From Streptomyces hokutonensis (lineage in GTDB: Bacteria; Actinomycetota; Actinomycetes; Streptomycetales; Streptomycetaceae), in assembly GCF_000376565.1 (NCBI RefSeq), contig NZ_BARG01000043.1, positions 1-64,000 on the forward strand: 64,000 bases of DNA, written 5' to 3'. This document shows positions 43,393 through 50,944 of the stretch, piece by piece. Every line of letters begins with the position of its first letter. Position 1 is the first letter of the stretch. The notes below the pieces were generated by a model. It was not told where the DNA came from. It did no database searches and saw nothing but the letters and a program-made list of their open reading frames with translations. A program made the translations under genes and the position numbers.

Positions 43393-44193
43393 TCAGCGGC
43401 GGGCGCGGTTGCCGCCGGCTGGGGTGTAGGAGCGTGTTGCGGTCCGTGGTCGGCCGGTGTTCCAGGTGCGCGCCCAGGTCGCGGCGCGGGCGGCGGTGAT
43501 CCGGGTCTGCTGCCAGGCACTGAGCTGGGAGGGCAGCACGGACACGGACGTGGTCCGGATCTTGGGGTGGTGGGGGACCCGTCCGCGCGGGCGCATCACC
43601 GGTTGTGGGCTGGCCAGTTCGGCGGCGAAGGCTTGGACGAGATGCATCGGGGTGGTGGGAGCGAGCTGGGCGCTCCAGCCGATGCCGCGGGGGTCGCCTC
43701 CGCCGGCCCACCACAGCGCGTCGCCCGTCGCGTCCTGGCGAAAGTGCATCCACGCCGATCCGTCGGTGCTCGTGGCGGTGTAGTGCCGGCCCTCGGGCTG
43801 CAGATGCCAGTGCTGTTCCATCAGCGGTGCCCACACGTTGGGGGCGTGGGCGGAAGGCGGCTGGGTCAGCAGGTCGGTGAGCCCGGCAACGATTTCCACG
43901 GGGGTCTGTTGGCCGAGTGTGGCCCACCATTCGTCCTGGTGACCTCGTGCTGCGCCGTGGATGGCCCATCCGCCCGGCTGGACGTAGGGGTCGTAGGAGA
44001 CGCGGACCGTGCGGTCCGGGCTCTCCAGCACCAGCGGGCCGTCCTTCTTGGACCGGTCACGCCACCCGGAGGCGCGCAGGTACTCCGAGACGTGCCGGAT
44101 GTCGCCGCCGCCGGCGAGAGCACGCGGCTCGATGAGGTAGTGCTGTTCAGGCTGTTCGCCCGGGCCCCAGCCGGCCCACCGCTTGGTCTTCAC
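43393..44193 (-). CDS. DUF317 protein
   Basis: GTG 44193 overlaps the previous stop by four bases; 266 residues. Pattern: LIEPRALAGGGDIRHVSEYL ... LVLESPDRTVRVSYDPYVQP ... WAIHGAARGHQDEWWATLGQ, then YTATSTDGSAWMHFRQDATG ... WSAQLAPTTPMHLVQAFA. The tail ends GGNRARR. It is one of three DUF317 genes clustered at 41.0-44.2 kb with interleaved small helical proteins. Confidence 0.75.
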   Translation of the reverse strand: MKTKRWAGWGPGEQPEQHYLIEPRALAGGGDIRHVSEYLRASGWRDRSKKDGPLVLESPDRTVRVSYDPYVQPGGWAIHGAARGHQDEWWATLGQQTPVEIVAGLTDLLTQPPSAHAPNVWAPLMEQHWHLQPEGRHYTATSTDGSAWMHFRQDATGDALWWAGGGDPRGIGWSAQLAPTTPMHLVQAFAAELASPQPVMRPRGRVPHHPKIRTTSVSVLPSQLSAWQQTRITAARAATWARTWNTGRPRTATRSYTPAGGNRARR

Positions 44194-44573
44194 CGGTGCC
44201 GCCGCACGACGAGCGGGGCGGGAGCGGGCGGCTTCGCCGCCGGGGTTGTGGGCTGTTGGCTGACGTGGTGCAGGGTTGCGCGGTGTTCGTCGAGGTCGAG
44301 GCCGATGTCGTTGAGCTCGTTCGCCGCGCGGCCCAGATCGAGGCAGATCTCTGCGGGCAGCCGCCCGTACTCGGCCTGGGCCTTGGCGAACTGACTGCCG
44401 GCGATCATGAGGCTGGTGATGCCGCCGAGGACGCCCTCGTCGGGATCGAGGATGCGGGCGAGGACGAACGTGGCTTCGTCGGACGGTAGTTGGGCGAGGC
44501 GTTCGGTGAGCCGGCCGAGCTGACGGGTGATCTCGTCGGCCAACCGAACCGGATCCGGGGCGGGGTGGGTCAT
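44190..44573 (-). CDS. Hypothetical helical protein
   Basis: The 127-residue product is helical throughout (RLADEITRQLGRLTERLAQL, ATFVLARILDPDEGVLGGIT, AEICLDLGRAANELNDIGLD) and ends PLVVRRHR. Stop and next start overlap (GTGA). No family recognised. Its layout is like the other helical proteins with a basic Pro/Ala tail in this element. Confidence 0.55.
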   Translation of the reverse strand: MTHPAPDPVRLADEITRQLGRLTERLAQLPSDEATFVLARILDPDEGVLGGITSLMIAGSQFAKAQAEYGRLPAEICLDLGRAANELNDIGLDLDEHRATLHHVSQQPTTPAAKPPAPAPLVVRRHR

Positions 44574-44598
44574 GCTCCTCCAGAGCGCGGTGACGGGC

Positions 44599-44823
44599 TC
44601 AGTCGTGATGGCGGTGGCCGGTTCGGCGGGCCTCGGCGAGCACGGTCTCGGGCCGTGCGCCGGCCAGGGGCACGGTGTGGCCGGAGTCGAGGGGGATGCA
44701 GGCGCGCTGGAGGATGCCGGCCGCCTCCCGGGTGCCGCCGAGGGCGAGGACCAGCCCGGTGCGCAGGTCCTTGGTGATGGTGATGTACTCCAGCACCGAG
44801 AAGTCGGGCTCGCTCTGTCTCAT
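44599..44823 (-). CDS. Stand-alone GF-LP module protein
   Basis: The 74-residue product YITITKDLRTGLVLALGGTR, EAAGILQRACIPLDSG appears to be a single copy, somewhat degenerate, of a module found in at least seven other proteins of this element (strand, helix ending ILxxAGF, YxLP-like turn, helix). ATG 44823 overlaps the upstream stop (ATGA), so it is coupled to the larger module-bearing protein at 44820-45575. Confidence 0.5.
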   Translation of the reverse strand: MRQSEPDFSVLEYITITKDLRTGLVLALGGTREAAGILQRACIPLDSGHTVPLAGARPETVLAEARRTGHRHHD

Positions 44824-45575
44824 CGCGTCCTGGCCGCCGAGGCCCGGGGTACGGCTGGGGCAGGCGCGGTGGGCTGTGTGGCGGCGGGGGCGATCCGGCC
44901 CGAGGGATGCTGGAGTGCGAGGGCGATGCCGTGGGCCTCCAGCTGCTGGCCTGCCGCGCGGACGGCGCGGGCCTGGACGGTGGTGTCGTCGCCGCTGAGA
45001 CGGTAGATCCCGGTCTGCTGGTCGGCGACGAAGCCGTGGGTGGCCAGGACGTCCGCGGCGGTGGTGCCCGCAGGGACGGCGGCAAGGCTGCCGTCGCTCT
45101 GCCAGGTCAGCACGACCCGGTCGGGCTGGGACGGCTCGATCTGGGCTGCGGCGTTGTGGCGGACCTGGGCGAGCGCGGTCTCGTATCGGGCCAGCAGGTC
45201 ACCGGCGACCTGCTCGGCCCCCAGGAACGGATCGTCCGTCAGAGCGATGCCATTGGGTTCGCGCACGCCGTGGTACGCCTGGTCGGGCAGATCATGTGGG
45301 GCGACGGCGGCGATGAGGAAGCCCTCGCGTTCGCCCGGCCGGTCCAGGACGGCGAGCTGGGCGCCGTCCGGGCGGGACAGGACCGCCGCCTGCCGCAGTG
45401 GCTGCTCGGCCAGAGCGGCGGCGACGAGGTCCAAGTCCCATACGCGGTCGGTGAGTTCGGCGAGGTCGTCCTTGTCGTCGGACGGGTGATAGGTGCTGCT
45501 CCAGTCGCCGGGGAGTTCGCCGGCGAGGACGTCGGCGTACGAGGCGAGGCGCTCGGGGTCGTGGTGGGGGTGCAT
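44820..45575 (-). CDS. Two-domain element protein (WD-RP domain plus GF-LP module)
   Basis: The 251-residue product has an N-terminal domain (about 1-155) with LAELTDRVWDLDLVAAALAE, QAAVLSRPDGAQLAVLDRPG, FLIAAVAPHDLPDQ and ARYETALAQVRHNA. This is shared with the products of 54429, 57502 and 58867. A C-terminal module follows (about 165-235: VVLTWQSDGSLAAVPAGTTA, HGFVADQQTGIYRLSGDD, LEAHGIALAL). ATG 45575 follows AAGGAC. No named family is recognised. Confidence 0.6.
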   Translation of the reverse strand: MHPHHDPERLASYADVLAGELPGDWSSTYHPSDDKDDLAELTDRVWDLDLVAAALAEQPLRQAAVLSRPDGAQLAVLDRPGEREGFLIAAVAPHDLPDQAYHGVREPNGIALTDDPFLGAEQVAGDLLARYETALAQVRHNAAAQIEPSQPDRVVLTWQSDGSLAAVPAGTTAADVLATHGFVADQQTGIYRLSGDDTTVQARAVRAAGQQLEAHGIALALQHPSGRIAPAATQPTAPAPAVPRASAARTR

Positions 45576-45598
45576 GGTGTCCTTGGCGGGGGTGGTGG

Positions 45599-46262
45599 TC
45601 AGCGGCGGAGGCCGGTCGCCACCGGAGGCGGTGGCGGCACCGGCACCGCTGCACGCGGCGGGGGCGGGCAGGCGCACACGGCGGAGCGTTCGCGTTCGTC
45701 GGCGGGCACCTCTGCGGTGCAGGTGCTGCGGCCGGGGTGCGGGGCGTGCCGGTCGGCGAGGCCGTTGCGGGTGTGGATGAGGTCGGTGCGGATGACGTGC
45801 AGATGCTCGTCGGCGAGATGGCGCAGCCGGCGGGCGGTGTATGAGTCGGCTCGGTCGCCGCTCGATCGCGGCGAGGATCCCGTCGTACGGGGCGGTCAGT
45901 TCGGTGAGGGCGTCGGCGGCGTCCTCGGTGGTGGTGGCCTGCTGCAGGCGCTCGGCAAGGTGGGCGACCGGTGCCCCCAGCGGCGGGTAACGGGCCGGGC
46001 GGGCGTCGGTGTCGAAGTCCTCGGCGCAGTCGACGTGGTAGCCGGCGGACTTGAGCTGCGCGACGGCTAGGGTGGCGAGCTGCTTCTCGGTGTCCCAGTC
46101 CCGGCCGGTGGGAGCACGATGGTAGGTCTCGTGGAGGCGGACCACGGGTACGAAGCCCGCACGCTCCAGGATGCTGTGGGCCTCACTGTCGCCGCCGCGG
46201 GCAAGGATCTCCTCGGAGTGCGGATCGCGGTGGACGGTCAGGAAGCGGTCGGCCGACGGCAA
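45599..46262 (-). pseudogene. GF-LP module protein, frameshifted
   Basis: TTG 46262 (GGAG ten bases upstream) opens a frame with DRFLTVHRDPHSEEILARGG, AHSILERAGFVPVVRLHETY, KQLATLAVAQLKSAGYHVDC, a clear N-terminal GF-LP module, then a helical part. Near 45850 the frame changes: the natural-looking continuation DSYTARRLRHLADEHLHVIR and TDLIHTRNGLADRHAP is in another frame and stops at 45599-45601, just before the next ATG. A four-base duplication-like insertion (accg) would explain it. It is either a broken gene or a sequence error. Confidence 0.55.
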
Positions 46263-46275
46263 AGAAGCGTTTCTC

Positions 46276-47136
46276 CTACGGTGCGTGGCGGACGGAGGGC
46301 CGGACGGCGGGCGGTGCAGGGGCGACAGTCGTCCGCAGGCCCGGCTGTGTGGCGAGTCGGCCGGCCATCGTGTCGAGGTCCTCCTGGACCGTGCGGAGGC
46401 GGTCGGCGATCAGCTCCAGCCGGTGCGAGTTGTCCGCGTCAACCGGGCTCGTCGCCTGGCAGGCGAGGCGGTGTGCGGAGTTCTCGATCAGCCCCCGTAC
46501 GGTGGCCAGCGGTCCCACCCGTTCATCAGCCAACTGCGCAAGGAGCATGGCGAGTTGGGTCGACGCGGTCGGCGGACGGCGGGCGCGGTCGGGGCCGTCG
46601 GACGTTGCTACCGGGATGAGGCGCAGGTCCTGCTCGATGCGCCGGGCCTCGTCGTTCAGACGTCGCGGGAGATCGGCGGCCAGGTGCTGCCACTCCCCGT
46701 CGAGACGGATGAGGTTGGCGATCAGATCGAGGCGGCCGGGCTTGGCCTGGACGGCGATCCAGCGGCAGCTGTTCGCGTCCCCCGGGATCTCGATCCCGGC
46801 GGCGCGGACGAAACGGTGAGCGATCTCGGCCCACTCCGCACCACTGAGGTCACGGTCGCCCGGGTGGAGCCGGACATCGAGGTGGGCGATCGCATGCCGG
46901 TCGCCGCGCGGGCTCGCGGCAAACGGGTTCTCGAAGATCGGGTCTTCGAGGTGGTCGGCCCACTCGACGGAGCTCCACGTCGCAGACTCCTCGTCCAGGG
47001 TGTAGGAGTCCAGGGCCGGCCAGTAGGCGACGATCGTGTACTCGGTCAGGCCCTCCTCCGGCCTCACGGCTCTGCCGAGGGCCTCGCTGAGCGCGTCTTT
47101 CGCGCTCATGGTGCGTTCGTTGACGCGGGGAATCAC
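46276..47136 (-). CDS. Relaxase-fold protein lacking the HUH histidines
   Basis: GTG 47136 follows GGAGGGACACCTAC; 286 residues. Residues 80-150 resemble the core of MobA/VirD2-type relaxases of Streptomyces: HAIAHLDVRLHPGDRDLSGA, EWAEIAHRFVRAAGI, CRWIAVQ, ANLIRLDGEWQ. Where active relaxases have the metal-binding HxH (usually HIHxVA) this protein reads RLDLIAN. It would thus be catalytically inactive and may serve as a relaxosome accessory. A helical region and a Pro-rich tail follow. The stop of the previous gene overlaps the start. Confidence 0.5.
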   Translation of the reverse strand: MIPRVNERTMSAKDALSEALGRAVRPEEGLTEYTIVAYWPALDSYTLDEESATWSSVEWADHLEDPIFENPFAASPRGDRHAIAHLDVRLHPGDRDLSGAEWAEIAHRFVRAAGIEIPGDANSCRWIAVQAKPGRLDLIANLIRLDGEWQHLAADLPRRLNDEARRIEQDLRLIPVATSDGPDRARRPPTASTQLAMLLAQLADERVGPLATVRGLIENSAHRLACQATSPVDADNSHRLELIADRLRTVQEDLDTMAGRLATQPGLRTTVAPAPPAVRPSVRHAP

Positions 47137-47912
47137 GTAGGTGTCCCTCCGGGGATGAGGGAGTGGTGGTGAAGGTCGCGGGCGGTCGCGGTCAGGGACC
47201 GCTCGCGTACGAGATCGGCGTGGACTGCGGTGTCGCCCGGCGGCAGAAGGTCCAGGGCGCGGTCGATGGCCGCGAGTGACGCGTCGTAGCGGCCGAGGCG
47301 GCGCAGCGCGCCGGCCCGGCGGAAGGCGACGATCGGGTCCGTGCCGGAGTCGAAGGGCGGCCGGGTGCTGAGGTCGAGGAGCCGCTGCGCACCCTGGTCC
47401 AGGTCGAGGCCGAGCCACAGTCCGTGCAGCAGAGCGTGGAGGGTCTTGGCGTGATCGCCGGCCTCGTCGAGGACCTCGTCCATCACGGCCAGTCCCTCGG
47501 GGCGGGACTGGCCCAGCAGAGAGAAGGCGTACAGGGCCCGGCTGTAGCAGTCCAGCGACTGGCGATCTCGCTCCAGGAGCCGCTCGGCGACCGAGTGGAG
47601 GGTGGCGCAGCGGAGGTCGTAGCGAAGAGCGCTCAGGTACAGATGTCGGTAGGTGCGGGCGGTGACCGGGTCGGGTTCAGCAATGGTGACCTGGCCGGGA
47701 TGCAGCAGGACCAGGACGCTGTTCCCGGTGGCGCGCGCGGTCCATGCGGCGTCGGCGCACATGGCGGCCGACTCCCGCCAGTCGGCGTCGAGTTCGCGTA
47801 GGTCGCTCGCCAGCCGCATCGGCCACAGCGGGTCCGAGATGTTCTCGGTGGCACGGGTGCGAGCCCGCAGCAGGGCGAGGGCTCGGCCGGGGCGGCGGAT
47901 GGGCAGACTCAC
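47133..47912 (-). CDS. TPR-like helical protein
   Basis: GTG 47912 overlaps the upstream stop (GTGA); 259 residues. Repeated helix pairs such as TYRHLYLSALRYDLRCATLH, LDCYSRALYAFSLLGQSRPE and RRLGRYDASLAAIDRALDLL suggest a tetratricopeptide-type superhelix. Proteins like this often follow regulators in Streptomyces and mediate protein contacts. It precedes the relaxase-fold gene with a four-base overlap. Confidence 0.6.
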   Translation of the reverse strand: MSLPIRRPGRALALLRARTRATENISDPLWPMRLASDLRELDADWRESAAMCADAAWTARATGNSVLVLLHPGQVTIAEPDPVTARTYRHLYLSALRYDLRCATLHSVAERLLERDRQSLDCYSRALYAFSLLGQSRPEGLAVMDEVLDEAGDHAKTLHALLHGLWLGLDLDQGAQRLLDLSTRPPFDSGTDPIVAFRRAGALRRLGRYDASLAAIDRALDLLPPGDTAVHADLVRERSLTATARDLHHHSLIPGGTPT

Positions 47913-48346
47913 CGGCCGCCCCTCGCGTCGGCGACGTGGACGAGCTGGCCCAGGGCGGTGATGGTGTACCAGCCGCAGTCGATGAGCGCGTCGGCTCCGG
48001 CGTGCTTGGGCAGGAGGTGGTCCTCCATGGCGCGCAGGTGGATCAGGCAGTCCGGGCAGTGGCGCGCGAGGTGCACGAGATAGCGGGGGTGGGCCGTGAT
48101 GTAGCTCTGGGCGCCGCCGGTTGCGTCGCGCAGCCGCCATCCGTCCTCGTCGGTCGGGGTGTGCCACGAGGGGGCGACGACGCGCATCGCATCCCCCCAC
48201 AGTTCACTGCCGGCCACGCCTTTGAGGATGACGACCTGGTCACCGGCCCGGAAGTGGGCGTGGGTGATGTCCCGGACGTGGGTGAGCGGGTCGGGCGTTG
48301 GGGCGAAGGCCGGCGTCGGCCGAGGAGTTGAGGAGGACGGGAACAT
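47909..48346 (-). CDS. Hypothetical protein with a CPDC motif
   Basis: ATG 48346 has GGAAGG eight bases upstream; 145 residues. A beta-rich part (RAGDQVVILKGVAGSELWGD) precedes VHLARHCPDCLIHLRAMEDH, where a CxxC with flanking His could bind zinc. The 50-base repeat (48388-48437) lies 42 bases before the start and may control it. No family recognised. Confidence 0.5.
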   Translation of the reverse strand: MFPSSSTPRPTPAFAPTPDPLTHVRDITHAHFRAGDQVVILKGVAGSELWGDAMRVVAPSWHTPTDEDGWRLRDATGGAQSYITAHPRYLVHLARHCPDCLIHLRAMEDHLLPKHAGADALIDCGWYTITALGQLVHVADARGGR

Positions 48347-48387
48347 GCAGGACCTTCCACACGGGCGGGGTGGCGGCGGGAAGATCA

Positions 48388-48437
48388 ATGGTCCGCAGGA
48401 TCGCCGGTTTGGCTAACCGGCGATGTTCGGCTATGTT
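48388..48437. repeat. 50-base repeat with hairpin, copy 2
   Basis: It matches 25201-25250 in 43 of 50 positions. The hairpin here keeps a ten-base perfect core (48400-48409 with 48415-48424, loop TGGCT). It lies in the 100-base gap between the genes at 48447 and 48346, so it could terminate one or regulate the other. Confidence 0.65.
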
Positions 48438-48446
48438 CCGGGCCGG

Positions 48447-49001
48447 TCAGCGGAACGGGTTCTCCGTCCCGCGATCCTGCTCCGCTACGGCGTCGAGGAG
48501 TTCGAGCAGGTCAGCGCCTTCTGCATCGCGCTGATCGATCCACCATCCCGTACGTGTCACGGTCCGGGCCTTGTCCTCCAGCGCCGCCCAGTCGGCCTCG
48601 TCCCAGGTGCCCTCGACGACCAGCGTGGTGTGCGCGGCGGTCATCAGCTGGTGACGGGACCGTTCGCCCCAGTCAAGGGCCCGCTCGGGGCCTTCCAGCG
48701 GTGGCATGTCGAAACGGGCCGCCCACTCCGCGGCTGCCTGCTGCTCCTCGGCCCGCCTGGCGGCGAGCCATTGCTCCTTCGAGCCGGAATCGGTGTCGCG
48801 GGCGGCCTTCCAGCAGTCCGTGCAGTCCCTCTCCGCGAGCCAGCGCGCGAACCCGGCCCGCCGGTCGGCGGCCCGGCCGGACAGGTCATGAACGACCTCG
48901 TGGCCGCAGGGGTGTGTGACGGTCCACTCCGTAGGAACCCCCGGGGAATTCCGTTTGATGGGCGTTACGTTCGAGGTCGGGCTGCTGGTCTGGGGCTTCA
49001 A
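48447..49001 (-). CDS. Hypothetical protein with Cys pairs
   Basis: TTG 49001 lies nine bases after GAAAGG (184 residues); GTG 49070 is a longer alternative without ribosome site. The core TVTHPCGHEVVHDLSGRAAD ... LAERDCTDCWKA has a CGH and a CTDC that could bind zinc, a pattern common in short actinomycete proteins. The C-terminus is helical and acidic, with WDEADWAALEDKARTVTRTG. Function unknown. Confidence 0.5.
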   Translation of the reverse strand: MKPQTSSPTSNVTPIKRNSPGVPTEWTVTHPCGHEVVHDLSGRAADRRAGFARWLAERDCTDCWKAARDTDSGSKEQWLAARRAEEQQAAAEWAARFDMPPLEGPERALDWGERSRHQLMTAAHTTLVVEGTWDEADWAALEDKARTVTRTGWWIDQRDAEGADLLELLDAVAEQDRGTENPFR

Positions 49002-49144
49002 ATCGTGTGCCTTTCGTTGGCGGTTGGGGTGGTGGCCTGCGTCGTTGCGGAGGTCGTGCATCAGATGCACGATTCATGCGGCGGACGGAGGTGGTCTGGA
49101 GTGCTTGGCGGTGGTCTCGGGGACGCTTGCGCCTTCGCGTTGTC

Positions 49145-50944
49145 TCAGCGTGTCCTGCGGATGGCGTCTGTGGCCGCCGTGGCGATGGCGACGGGAGCGC
49201 TGGAGGGCTGGGGCAGGTGCAGCAAGGTGGTCCCCGGCAAGTGGCGGGACTCCGCGGTGAGGGTGAGCTGGAGTACGGCGCAGCCGGCGGTCGTGAGCTG
49301 CTTGACGCGGGTGACGGCCTGGGCGGTTTCGTCGCTGCGGTACCGGGCGTCGGTGACGATCACGAGGAGGCGGCCGGCGCCGGGGCGGCTGAGTTCGAGG
49401 CCGTGGTCGAGTGCGTCGATGGCGTCGCCGAGGTTGTGGTGGCCGCCGTTGGCATCGAACGTCGTCACGCGCTCTGGTGCTCGGTGGGTGGGCCGGGTCA
49501 ATGCGGTCAGGTGACTGTCGTAGGCGATGGTGGCGGTAAGGGAGTCGGGGTCGGTCAGGGCTGCCGCGCGTGCCACGATCCAGGCAGCGGACGCGACGGG
49601 CGCGCAGGCGGCACGCATGGAGCCGGAGACGTCGACGGCGATACCCACACGCAGCGGTGGGGTGGGGGAGTTCCGGCGGCGGGTGTGGGTGAACGGTTGT
49701 GCGGTGGGGACCGACCCGGCCGCGCGCTGAGCGTCGCGGGCGAGGGCCGCGCGCATGTTGAGGCGGCCGGGCGGGGTGGGGCTGGTGGTCCGCTCCTCGG
49801 TCCGCTCGCGGTAGGCGGCGGCACGCAGGGCGCGGCTCAGGCGCGCGGCGGCACTCTGCTCGGCGGCGGTGGGCCTGCGGGTGCCGGTGACCGGGTTGCC
49901 GTAGGGCGCCGGTGTGCCGTCGGGGGTGACGGTGGTGCCACGGGCGTTGAAGACCGACTTGGCGGTGGCGGCGGCTTTGCGTCGCTGGCCGGCCCGCTGG
50001 GCGCGGTCCTGAGCCTGCGCCTTGGACTGCGCGGCCATGGCGTTGGCCGCTGCGGCCTGTGCCGCGAGGTCGGCGGCGTCGGTGGCTGCCGTGCTGTCCA
50101 TGACGACCCCCACGGCGCCGGACAGCAGATCGGTGAGGTTCTCCGGCACGGGCAGGGCGGGGGCCGCGGTGTCCAGAGCGTCGCACCATTTTTGAGCGTG
50201 CGCGAGCATGGTCGTGGCGTCGTGGTCGGCGCACTGGTGGGCTGCGGTCCAGATGCGGGTGAGGGTGGCCAGCAGGTTTGCGCCCAGCACCTTTTCGCAC
50301 AGATCGGCGACGGCCCGGGTCTCGCCGGCGTCCAGGATGCCGACGTCACGGCGGCCGAGGACCAGGGCCGCCACGGCGGCGGCGTGCTCGATGCCCTGGA
50401 GGGTGGGGTGGGCGATGTCGGGCATGACCAGGGTTTTGGCACTGGTGCGCAGGTACGTGCGGTCCGTGGGCCGCCGGTTCAGGTGTGCGCCTTCGACGCG
50501 GCTCTCCTCCAGCAGGAGCGCGGCCTCGACGACACGGGGGTTCGCTCCGGCAGGCTTCGTCCAGATGGAGTGGGCCGCGTGCGCGGCCTCGTGGACGAAC
50601 ACTCCCCAGGCGGCGGGATACCGCTCCTCGTCGCCCACGATCCGCGGATGGATCTCGTGGGGCTTAAGCGGGGCGAACAGGCCGGCGTCGAACTCGACCT
50701 CGCCCAGAGTGGGGAAGAACGCGGCCGGTGCGCCGCTGCGCGTGCCGGGGCGGCAGGTGACGAGGAGGTCTGGGCGGCCGGAGAGGGCGACCAGCCGATC
50801 GCCGAGTTCGGCTCCCACGCGCAGCCACAAGTGCGGGGAGGATCGGGGTTGCGCGGGCGGGGCGCCGTCGTCGTCCCATCGCGCGAGGTCGGCGTCGTCG
50901 TCCGGCGTGGTGGCGGGGGACTGGACGTGGTGGTGGGCGCTCAT
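49145..50944 (-). CDS. VWA-domain protein with N-terminal HExxH metallopeptidase-like region
   Basis: The 599-residue product has a zinc-protease-like motif VHEAAHAAH (HEAAH at 118-122) with a downstream EESR (146-149) that could supply a third ligand. A long helical middle is rich in Ala/Gln, and a C-terminal VWA domain begins near 430 with an intact MIDAS DVSGSM (438-443) and VTDARYR (about 529-535). VWA proteins paired with MoxR ATPases act as chaperone or activation systems in metal-dependent assembly. The start overlaps the stop of the MoxR gene, so both are made together. Confidence 0.8.
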   Translation of the reverse strand: MSAHHHVQSPATTPDDDADLARWDDDGAPPAQPRSSPHLWLRVGAELGDRLVALSGRPDLLVTCRPGTRSGAPAAFFPTLGEVEFDAGLFAPLKPHEIHPRIVGDEERYPAAWGVFVHEAAHAAHSIWTKPAGANPRVVEAALLLEESRVEGAHLNRRPTDRTYLRTSAKTLVMPDIAHPTLQGIEHAAAVAALVLGRRDVGILDAGETRAVADLCEKVLGANLLATLTRIWTAAHQCADHDATTMLAHAQKWCDALDTAAPALPVPENLTDLLSGAVGVVMDSTAATDAADLAAQAAAANAMAAQSKAQAQDRAQRAGQRRKAAATAKSVFNARGTTVTPDGTPAPYGNPVTGTRRPTAAEQSAAARLSRALRAAAYRERTEERTTSPTPPGRLNMRAALARDAQRAAGSVPTAQPFTHTRRRNSPTPPLRVGIAVDVSGSMRAACAPVASAAWIVARAAALTDPDSLTATIAYDSHLTALTRPTHRAPERVTTFDANGGHHNLGDAIDALDHGLELSRPGAGRLLVIVTDARYRSDETAQAVTRVKQLTTAGCAVLQLTLTAESRHLPGTTLLHLPQPSSAPVAIATAATDAIRRTR

